DNA from: a virus
DNA length: 64,000 nucleotides
Direction: 5' to 3' (one strand)
Virus record (IMG/VR): IMGVR_UViG_3300027771_001853
Location: 233,624 to 297,623 of that record
Shown: piece by piece, positions 18,078 to 26,100 of the stretch
Position numbering within the stretch: position 1 is the first letter of the stretch
Layout: the number at the start of each line of letters is the position of its first letter
Translations under genes and position numbers: made by a program
The notes under the pieces: model-generated
What the model was told of the DNA's origin: nothing
Database searches by the model: none
Seen by the model: only the letters and a program-made list of their open reading frames with translations

Positions 18078-18149
18078 AGCGGGTGGGTGGAACGAACCAC
18101 CGTCTACATACTGGAATGTATGTCGCTTTTATCGTTAAGCTACACCCGC
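18078..18149 (-). tRNA. tRNA-Gly(UCC)-like gene with irregular anticodon and T arms
   Basis: The seven-base acceptor GCGGGTG pairs with CACCCGC, the D arm is GCTT/AAGC, and the anticodon region reads ATTCCAG as in tRNA-Gly(UCC). Two oddities: the anticodon arm is 18 rather than 17 bases (an 8-base loop on a 5-bp stem, or a 6-base loop on a 6-bp stem), and the T loop is TTCGTT, 6 instead of 7 bases, on a GGTGG/CCACC stem. CCA is not encoded. It could be a functional divergent tRNA or a decaying one. Confidence 0.75.
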
Positions 18150-18216
18150 ATAAATTACTATTTACTGATTAATTCAGATACAAATATACGTAGAAAAAAT
18201 CTAATACACAAGTAAA

Positions 18217-18465
18217 TTACTTCTTAATTTCGTTATATCTATACTTTTTTGATATTTCTCTATTAAAGAACTTACCCTGACTTTCTGACATCCTAAACTT
18301 AGTAAATAAATTATGTGGTACATTATGGTATTGGTATTTTCTACCACCTTTAAATGTAACTAATAGTTCACTAGTCTTAGTATCATACTCTGTAGCGAAT
18401 ATATTACTTGACGCGTACTCATTTAAAATTCTGGTTCCTTTTATTTCTTCTTTCGTTGGTTTCAT
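18217..18465 (-). CDS. KTSC-domain protein
   Basis: 82 residues with the KTSC pattern: SSNIFATEYDTKTSELLVTF, then GGRKYQYHNVPHNLF, then SESQGKFFNREISKKYRY. The family is short, widespread in phages and bacteria, and sometimes fused to RNA-related domains; its biochemical role is not established. It lies 31 bases downstream of dnaK's stop, in the same direction, so it probably belongs to the Hsp20-DnaK transcript. Confidence 0.8.
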   Translation of the reverse strand: MKPTKEEIKGTRILNEYASSNIFATEYDTKTSELLVTFKGGRKYQYHNVPHNLFTKFRMSESQGKFFNREISKKYRYNEIKK

Positions 18466-18496
18466 ATTTAATTTTTTAAATTCTTATATTTTATAA

Positions 18497-20374
18497 TTAT
18501 TCCTTAACCTCTTCATATTCCACATCGGTAGTACTTTCTTCTACTGGTGGTTCTTGATTTACGTCCTCTTCCCCTTCTTGGGTAGTTTCGTAAAGTTTAG
18601 TACTTATTTCGTTCCAATCACTAGTTAGTTTTTCCTTTAAGGTTGTTATAGTTTCCATATTTTTACCTTCTACGGCCTCTTTTAGTTCTTTTAAAGCACT
18701 TTCTAATTTAGTTTTATCTGAGTCGTCTAATTTATCACCAAATTCTTCAATTTGTTTTTCTGTTTGGAAGATTAGTCCATCTGCCTCATTTAAAGTATTA
18801 ACATCTTCTTTCTTTTTCTTGTCTTCTTCTGCGTTTGCTTCAGCATCTGATTTCATTTTTTGGATTTCCTCATCAGACAAACTACTACCGGACTCAATCT
18901 TAATATTATGTTCTTTACCGGTACCCTTATCTTTAGCTTTAACAGTTATTATCCCATTAGCGTCAATATCAAATGTTACCTCAACCTGTGGAATCCCTCT
19001 AGGTGCTGGTGGAATGTCTGTTAGTTGGAACCTACCTAGTGTTCTATTATCTGGTGCCATAGACCTTTCTCCTTGTAAGACATGAATGTCTACCGCTGGT
19101 TGGTTATTTACCGCTGTGGAGAAAACTTCACTTTTGGACGTTGGTATTGTTGTGTTTGATTCTATTAACGTTGTCATCACACCACCCATAGTTTCTATAC
19201 CAAGTGATAGTGGGGTCACATCTAACAATAAAACATCCTTAACATCACCAACTAACACACCACCTTGTATAGCAGCTCCCATCGCTACAACCTCATCCGG
19301 ATTAACTCCTTTAGATGGTTTCTTTTTAAATAATTTTTCTACAGCTGATTGTATGATTGGTATCCTAGTTGACCCACCAACTAAAATTATCTCATCAATC
19401 TCAGTAACTTTTAAACCAGCATCTTTAATTGCCTTTCTACAAGGTGTTAAACTTTTCTTAACTAAAAATTCAACCATAGACTCAAACTTCGCTCTAGATA
19501 ATGTACGAACTAGATGTTTTGGTCCAGTAGTGTCGGCAGTTAAATAAGGTAAGTTTAGTTCTGTAGTTGTTGAGTTAGAGAGTTCTACTTTTGCTTTTTC
19601 AGCCGCTTCTCTTAGACGTTGTAAAGCAGAAGGGTCTTCACTTATATTCATACCACTTTCTTCCTTAAACTCTTCAAGTAACCAATCAACAATCACCTCA
19701 TCAAAATTATCACCACCTAAATGTGTGTCACCATTTGTGGATTTTACTTCGAACACACCACCAGATATTTCCAATATAGAAATGTCAAAAGTACCACCAC
19801 CTAAATCATAAACAGCGATAGTTTTATCTTTTGTCTCGTTTATACCGTACGCTAATGCTGCAGCAGTTGGTTCGTTGATGATTCTTAGTACGTTTAGTCC
19901 CGCGATTTCACCAGCTTCTTTTGTAGCTTGTCTTTGTGAATCATTAAAGTATGCTGGTACCGTTATTACCGCGTCTGTTACCGTTTCTCCTAGGTATTCT
20001 TCTGCTGTTTTTTTCAGATTCTGTAATATTACAGCTGATATTTCTTGTGGAACGTATGTTTTACCATCTACAACCACATTAACATTTTCGTCACTACCTT
20101 TTTTTACTGTATAAGCCATTTTTTTAGCTTCTTTACTTACCTCATCAAACTTACTACCTATAAAACGTTTTACAGAGTAAATTGTATTTGTTGGGTTTGT
20201 TACTGCTTGTCTTTTTGCTGGGTCCCCAACAACTCTATCACCATCTTTAAACGATATAACCGAAGGTGTTGTTCTTTTACCCTCCGAATTAACAATTATT
20301 GTGGGTGACCCACCTTCTACTACTGAAACACATGAGTTTGTAGTACCTAAATCTATTCCAATTACTTTTGTCAT
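18497..20374 (-). CDS. dnaK: Hsp70 chaperone DnaK, full length
   Basis: 625 residues with every Hsp70 landmark: the N-terminal phosphate loop [14 protein letters not shown], the segment [20 protein letters not shown], the [15 protein letters not shown] phosphate-2 motif, [10 protein letters not shown], the interdomain linker [15 protein letters not shown], the substrate-binding beta domain, and a Lys/Glu-rich lid with an acidic tail ending EEVKE. It uses ATP cycling to refold or protect proteins; GrpE and DnaJ are not in this window, so host cochaperones are presumably used. The gene follows hsp20 by one base. A complete phage-borne DnaK is uncommon. Confidence 0.97.
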   Translation of the reverse strand: MTKVIGIDLGTTNSCVSVVEGGSPTIIVNSEGKRTTPSVISFKDGDRVVGDPAKRQAVTNPTNTIYSVKRFIGSKFDEVSKEAKKMAYTVKKGSDENVNVVVDGKTYVPQEISAVILQNLKKTAEEYLGETVTDAVITVPAYFNDSQRQATKEAGEIAGLNVLRIINEPTAAALAYGINETKDKTIAVYDLGGGTFDISILEISGGVFEVKSTNGDTHLGGDNFDEVIVDWLLEEFKEESGMNISEDPSALQRLREAAEKAKVELSNSTTTELNLPYLTADTTGPKHLVRTLSRAKFESMVEFLVKKSLTPCRKAIKDAGLKVTEIDEIILVGGSTRIPIIQSAVEKLFKKKPSKGVNPDEVVAMGAAIQGGVLVGDVKDVLLLDVTPLSLGIETMGGVMTTLIESNTTIPTSKSEVFSTAVNNQPAVDIHVLQGERSMAPDNRTLGRFQLTDIPPAPRGIPQVEVTFDIDANGIITVKAKDKGTGKEHNIKIESGSSLSDEEIQKMKSDAEANAEEDKKKKEDVNTLNEADGLIFQTEKQIEEFGDKLDDSDKTKLESALKELKEAVEGKNMETITTLKEKLTSDWNEISTKLYETTQEGEEDVNQEPPVEESTTDVEYEEVKE

Positions 20375-20375
20375 A

Positions 20376-20837
20376 TTAACTTATTTTTATTTGTTTTTTA
20401 TTATTACTATTTTTTACTAATTTAGGTATAACTATACCTAAAACACCATTTTCTACCTTTGCTTTAATATTGTCGATATCAACATTATCTGGTAACCTAT
20501 AATCCAACTCTAGTTCTGTATTATAGAACTCTCTTCTTAAATAAGTTATTTTCTCCGCTTTACTGTCATATAAGTCATGATGCTCTTCAGCTACTGACGT
20601 TACCACTAAAACCCCATTTTCTACTATTACCGTGATATCGTTTTTTGTTAGTCCTGGGGCTTGCATTTCTAACATATAAGATTTGTTAGTTTCTAACAAA
20701 TTACTCCTATAACTACCTAACCCACCATAACTCGAATCTTTAGTTTTGTTAAAGTTTTCATCTTGTTGTTCATGAAGGTTATCAGTAAAGAAATCATCAA
20801 TGACTCTAGTTAAATCTGCTTTTGTTTTGTAATCCAT
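20376..20837 (-). CDS. Small heat-shock protein (Hsp20/alpha-crystallin)
   Basis: Starting at the ATG at 20835-20837 gives 153 residues; an upstream in-frame ATG adds only a poly-Lys/Asn stretch. The alpha-crystallin domain runs from about residue 48: [20 protein letters not shown], the segment [31 protein letters not shown], and the signature [12 protein letters not shown]. It would hold unfolding proteins for the DnaK encoded next to it. A host-type TATATTTG box lies at 20937-20944. Confidence 0.93.
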   Translation of the reverse strand: MDYKTKADLTRVIDDFFTDNLHEQQDENFNKTKDSSYGGLGSYRSNLLETNKSYMLEMQAPGLTKNDITVIVENGVLVVTSVAEEHHDLYDSKAEKITYLRREFYNTELELDYRLPDNVDIDNIKAKVENGVLGIVIPKLVKNSNNKKQIKIS

Positions 20838-20936
20838 AATTTTATTCTTTTTTATAAATTTATTAATTTTTATTCTTTTATTCAAGTAATTTATATTACT
20901 TTTACATTACCTTTAATACAATTACTGTACCAAAAG

Positions 20937-20944
20937 CAAATATA
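20937..20944 (-). promoter_or_regulatory. Host-type TATATTTG box for the Hsp20-DnaK operon
   Basis: Matches the Bacteroidota -7 element TAnnTTTG in the sense direction, about 93 bases before the Hsp20 start. No clear TTTG upstream partner is visible. Confidence 0.5.
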
Positions 20945-20954
20945 TAAAAAAATA

Positions 20955-20969
20955 ATGACATAATGTCAT
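20955..20969. promoter_or_regulatory. Candidate operator palindrome ATGACATAATGTCAT
   Basis: A perfect 15-base inverted repeat centred at 20962 in the 220-base space between the divergent hsp20 and clpC genes, with an extra half-site ATGTCAC about 13 bases on. Its position immediately upstream of the minus-strand TATATTTG box suggests a repressor or activator site controlling the chaperone genes. Confidence 0.5.
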
Positions 20970-21025
20970 ATTAGGAAGTAAAAATGTCACTAGGTTAATA
21001 TTTTTACATTTTATAAAACATTTTA

Positions 21026-21033
21026 TATATTTG
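21026..21033 (+). promoter_or_regulatory. Host-type TATATTTG box for the ClpC-like gene
   Basis: TATATTTG ends 24 bases before the ATG at 21058, a normal spacing for a short A/T-rich leader. Confidence 0.6.
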
Positions 21034-21057
21034 TTTAAACAATTTAAATTATAATAT

Positions 21058-23106
21058 ATGAAAGAAATAATAAAATCGTCATTCTCGGGTATCGAAGAAG
21101 ATGGAGCTCAAAGTAAAAAACCAAAGAAAAGTAAATCAGAGAAAACATCTAGAACACCCATATTAGATAACTTTTCTAGAGATTTAATAAAATTAGCTAG
21201 TGAAGGAAAATTAGACCCTGTGGTCGGTAGACAAGCTGAAATAACTAGAGTAGCACAAATATTATGTAGGAGAAAGAAAAATAATCCTGTTTTGATAGGT
21301 GGTCCTGGTTGTGGTAAAACAGCTTTGGCTGAGGGATTGGCACTTAAAATACATAGTGGTAAATGCCCACGTAACTTATTAGATAAAAAAATAGTTGCAT
21401 TAGAACTAACTAGTTTAGTTGCTGGTACAAAATACAGGGGACAATTCGAAGAAAGAATGAAAGCTGTATTGGAGGAATTAAGGGATAATCCAGATATTAT
21501 AATTTTTATAGACGAATTACATACTGTCGTAGGTACAGGAAATTCATCTGGTTCACTAGATGCAGCTAATATCTTTAAACCAGCTTTAGCTAGAGGTGAA
21601 CTACAATGTATAGGAGCTACCACATTAGATGAGTATAGGGAGAATATAGAAAAGGATGGTGCATTAGAAAGAAGGTTCCAAAAAGTTATGGTAGAACCAA
21701 CCACTGTAGAGGAAACATTAAAGATATTAACCAACCTTAAATCGAAATACGAAGACCACCATAAAGTGGTTATTAGTAACGAAATACTAAAACTTTGTGT
21801 TCAATTAGCTGAAAGATATATAACACATAGAGAATTTCCTGATAAAGCTATCGATATAATGGATGAGGTTGGTGCTAAGGTACAAGTAGATATAGAGTTC
21901 CCAGATGAAATAGAAAATTTACGTAAGAGCATTGGTAAGTTGGGTGATGAGAAAAAATCAGTAGTTAAGTCACAACAATATGAAAAGGCAGCACACCTTA
22001 GAGATAAGGAATTAAAATTAATAACTAAGTTGGATGATTTAAAACTTGCGTGGGAAATAGAAATGGAGGAGCAAAGGACAGTTGTAAGTGTGGACGATTT
22101 ATACACTGTGGTTTCTCAGATGACAAAAATACCATTAGCTAGATTATCTGAAAATGAAATGGCTAGTTTAATAGAATTAGAATCACAGTTAAAAAACTAT
22201 GTAGTTGGTCAAGATGAAGCTATTGAAAAAGTTTGTAAAGCTATAAGAAGAAATAGAGTTGGTATTAGAGATGGTTCTAAACCTATAGGTACGTTTATGT
22301 TTTTAGGTCAAACAGGTATAGGTAAAACACATTTAGCTAAATCACTAGCAAAAGAAATATTTGGTTCTGAAGATTCTCTTATTAGGGTAGATATGTCAGA
22401 ATATCAAGAAAAATTTAACACTTCTAGGTTGATAGGTTCTCCTCCTGGTTACGTTGGGTACAACCAAGGTGGTCAATTAACTGAAGCCGTTAGAAATAAA
22501 CCCTACAGTGTTGTATTATTTGACGAGATAGAGAAAGCACATCCAGATGTTTTTAACGTACTTCTACAGGTGTTCGATGATGGGCATATGACTGATGGTA
22601 TGGGTAGAGTTATTAATTTTAAAAATACGTTAATAATTATGACATCCAATATTGGTGTTAAGAAACTACAGGAGTTTGGTAGTGGTATAGGTTTTGATAC
22701 CTCCGCTAGATTAGAGAAAAAAGAAGAAGCGATGAAAGATATTATAGCATCACAATTAAAAAAATCTTTTAGTCCAGAATTCCTAAACAGGGTAGACGAC
22801 ACTATTGTATTTAACCAGTTAGATGAAAAGAACATAGAAGGTATTGTAGAAATGGAACTTAACAACCTTAAGAAAAGATTATTAGATAAAGATTACAATA
22901 TAACGTTCAATGCTTCGGTTAAGAAATTTATAGCTAAAGAATCGTATGATGAAAAGTTTGGTGCAAGACCATTAAAAAGAATGATTCAAAATAAAATAGA
23001 GGACTTTATTTCAGAAGAAATTTTAAAAGGTAAAATAAAAGAAAAAAGCCGTTATTCTATTAGTATGGATAAAAAGACTGAGAAACCTAAATTAAAGAGT
23101 CTTTAA
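21058..23106 (+). CDS. ClpC-like AAA+ protein unfoldase lacking the N domain
   Basis: 682 residues with two AAA+ modules. D1: GGPGCGKT (81-88), a Walker B FIDELH, and pore segment AGTKYRGQFEER. A short middle region carries a UVR-like QQYEKAAHLRDKE (~305-318), as in ClpC. D2: GQTGIGKT (~417-424), pore loop SPPGYVGYNQGG, Walker B VVLFDEIEKAHP, then SFSPEFLNRVDD and GARPLKRMIQ. The loop GSGIGF (~541-546) is where ClpA/ClpC contact ClpP, so it may feed host ClpP. The usual ~140-residue adaptor-binding N domain is replaced by a ~30-residue basic stretch. The stop overlaps that of the convergent fibre gene by 4 bases. Confidence 0.93.
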   Translation: MKEIIKSSFSGIEEDGAQSKKPKKSKSEKTSRTPILDNFSRDLIKLASEGKLDPVVGRQAEITRVAQILCRRKKNNPVLIGGPGCGKTALAEGLALKIHSGKCPRNLLDKKIVALELTSLVAGTKYRGQFEERMKAVLEELRDNPDIIIFIDELHTVVGTGNSSGSLDAANIFKPALARGELQCIGATTLDEYRENIEKDGALERRFQKVMVEPTTVEETLKILTNLKSKYEDHHKVVISNEILKLCVQLAERYITHREFPDKAIDIMDEVGAKVQVDIEFPDEIENLRKSIGKLGDEKKSVVKSQQYEKAAHLRDKELKLITKLDDLKLAWEIEMEEQRTVVSVDDLYTVVSQMTKIPLARLSENEMASLIELESQLKNYVVGQDEAIEKVCKAIRRNRVGIRDGSKPIGTFMFLGQTGIGKTHLAKSLAKEIFGSEDSLIRVDMSEYQEKFNTSRLIGSPPGYVGYNQGGQLTEAVRNKPYSVVLFDEIEKAHPDVFNVLLQVFDDGHMTDGMGRVINFKNTLIIMTSNIGVKKLQEFGSGIGFDTSARLEKKEEAMKDIIASQLKKSFSPEFLNRVDDTIVFNQLDEKNIEGIVEMELNNLKKRLLDKDYNITFNASVKKFIAKESYDEKFGARPLKRMIQNKIEDFISEEILKGKIKEKSRYSISMDKKTEKPKLKSL

Positions 23107-26100
23107 ATTGTCATCACAACAACCCTTAACTTTTCTACAGAAACAACACCAATAATCCTAATTGTGTTATAGTTCATTATAGTAATGGTCACAGACGCGT
23201 CTCCAAGTAGTTTCATATCTCCACTAGCCCCATCGGTACTACCAATTAAGGAAATTAACACATCTCTACTATTAAGGTTGTGTGTCACATAAATCGAAGA
23301 ACCCACACCTAGGATGAAAGTGTTAAAATGGTCGGTAGTATATTTTCTAGCTAGTCCCATCTCGGTACTACCTGATGAAAGTGTACTACTTGGTGATGGG
23401 ATTTTTATTGAACCTGAACCTTGTGTATTTGCTGAGTAGACTGTTGACCCTGTTATCCACCCATTTGATATACTTATCCCTCTATCATCAGGGGTATTAA
23501 GCTCGACGTTACCAATAGTAGCTTTTAATACTAGTTTAGTACCTTTTACTTCTGATATTATCTCACTGTCACCAAATTTAGTTTTACCTTCTTCCGATTC
23601 TATTGTACTTTTACCACCTAGAGTGATATATGAACTTGCGTGTACACTTGTGGCTGAAACAGTATTACCGGTTAAGAATGTAGCCGTTATACCACCAATC
23701 ACATCTAGTTTACCATCTTCACCACCACCTTTCAGTCCAGAATTTAATGTTAATACACCATCTACAGTTGTATCACCACTAATGTTAGTTGTCCCACTAA
23801 ATGTTACCGGAACTCGTCCAAAACCTACAGAGTATGGCCAAATAACAACTATATTATCATCTGCTCTAAATAAGGGAGTACCAGGGTATGTGGTAGCGGT
23901 TATTGTTAAACCACCATTAATTGTAACATTTTTATTAAATTTACTATCCTCAGAGAATGAAGTCACACCAGAAACTCTTAATGCCCCATCTAAAATAGTG
24001 TTTCCTGTTACTTCAAATTGAGTGGGGGTACTAGCGTTTCTAAATCTAGCGATAAGTAGTTCACTTCCTTTTTCATCGCCATCAGGTGACCCTTGTATCC
24101 TTAAACTATCCTTGGTGGTACCATTATTATTTATTGTTAATCTACTACTAAAGTCTTGGTTAGACTCGTACCCACCAAAACCAGACGGTGTTCCAACCAT
24201 AACACTATCACCACTAATTGTTAATGTTTGATTTGTTGAACTACCTGTGAAGATACCAAATGGTGTATAACTACCATGACCAACGGCTATCCCAGAAGGT
24301 GATAGTTTTATCTGAGCTAGATTATACAATGGGTTTATGTTTTCAGATGTGGATTTTACCACTAAACCTGCTCCCACATTACTTCTACCTAAGAAATGAG
24401 CTACCACACTATTTTTACATGCCGCACTTAACGCTGGTTGTAAATCACTAGCTTCGATAGAAAGTGCTGCTGATGGGATGAAAGACAATCGTTGAGGGGT
24501 TACAGCTAAACCACTAGTTATTTGTGTTGTACTGGCTAGAATAATATTAGTACCATCTGGTCCTTCACCGGTTGCACCACAAGCGGTGATGTTTGCTGTG
24601 ACCAAACTACAAGCACTTAACACCCCTAAGACTTGGGTATTACCCGATATCAGACCACCGGAAGTGGTTGAGGACCTGGAGGAACTTGAGGTTTTAAAGT
24701 CTTGGAAATCCTTTACCTTAATAGCTCCGAACCCACCCGGTTTATTAGGGTCTAACTCTCTAACTAGAATTTGTGTTAACGTTGTTGAGGTCATTGCTGA
24801 CTGTACGTTTAATAAATTTGTGTATGACGTATCAGCACTATAAGCGAATATATCTTGTCCCGCAAGTATACTACTGTTGACCGCACTTGGTGCTATATGA
24901 TGGTTATACCCAGCTAATACCGCTGAGTTATTTCCAGTAATATGGTTGTTTCTACCTGCAAGTACGGATGACGAATTACCGTTAATAAGATTTTTTTGCC
25001 CTCCTAATATTGTAGAATATTGTGAAAGGGTACTAGCACTATTTAAAGAACCATTAAGTATTGTGTTGTATTGTTGTATGTTGGATATTGAATTGGCGGT
25101 AATAACTATTAGGTTTTGATTACCGTTAACTATTGTATTGTATGAGTTCTGGGTGGAAGTTCTGACTGGGTCAGCACCAGGTACCATCTGTACAGTATTT
25201 GTCCTACCAATAATGTTGTTGGTATTACCATTAATTATTGAATTACTTTTTGGTTGGTACGATGTTATTGTCTGATTTTGGCCATTGAGTATCTGGTTAT
25301 TTTGACTTTCTTTCAGACCACCCTTAGTATCGATAGTATTATAGTAACCATTTAGTATGGTCCCATATGATGTGGCTCCTGACTTTATGCGGTTATTTAC
25401 TCCAGTTCCTATAAGATTAGCCGTCCATCCACTTATCGCATTACCATATCCACCGGCAATTACATTACCTACACCACCCGCACGTCCACCGGAAGCCGTA
25501 CTAAAACCAAATTGTCCTGATATTTTATTCCAAGCTCCACTAATAATAGTTGATATGGAACCACTAAGAATGTGGTTACCGGTACCACCTACAACTGTAT
25601 TACCAATATAAACTGATGCATTTGAACCTCCAGCCCAGAATTTGTCTTTAGGTCTTATTAGGTTGGTACTCCCTATGGTACCCCCACTAAGCATATCACC
25701 ACCACCAAGAATTTGTGACCACTCAGAGGTTATAACGTTTTCATTAGGTCCTCCTGGTGATGTCGGGTTCCATGAATTTATCGGTCCTGCCCATTTATAT
25801 GGTGAAAGAAAGTTATTACATGTATCTGCTGTAACTGTTGTCCCCGAATTAGTATATAAATAAAGAGTACACCCTATTGTATGTGCAGAAACAACATAAC
25901 TATCTCCACTCATAAATTGTGGCTGTACTGAACCTGGTACTGGTGCCCATCTTGCTCTACCATCTGCATTTACACCAGCTAGGAATACGTTTGGACTTCC
26001 GGAATAGGCTGGACTATTAGGGATTATTATATTATTAGCTGCACCTCCATGATAATGGAATGGTCTGTCACCATCCCCAGTGTCTGTCCACACATTTAAT

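Noticed and set aside
21108-21734. Minus-strand 208-codon frame inside clpC
   Set aside because: Antisense shadow of conserved AAA+ coding sequence; no own promoter or family pattern.
18497-23106. Host chromosome fragment (dnaK, hsp20, clpC)
   Set aside because: The locus is embedded between phage head and fibre genes with matching composition and gene packing, and the ClpC form lacks its N domain, unlike a host copy.
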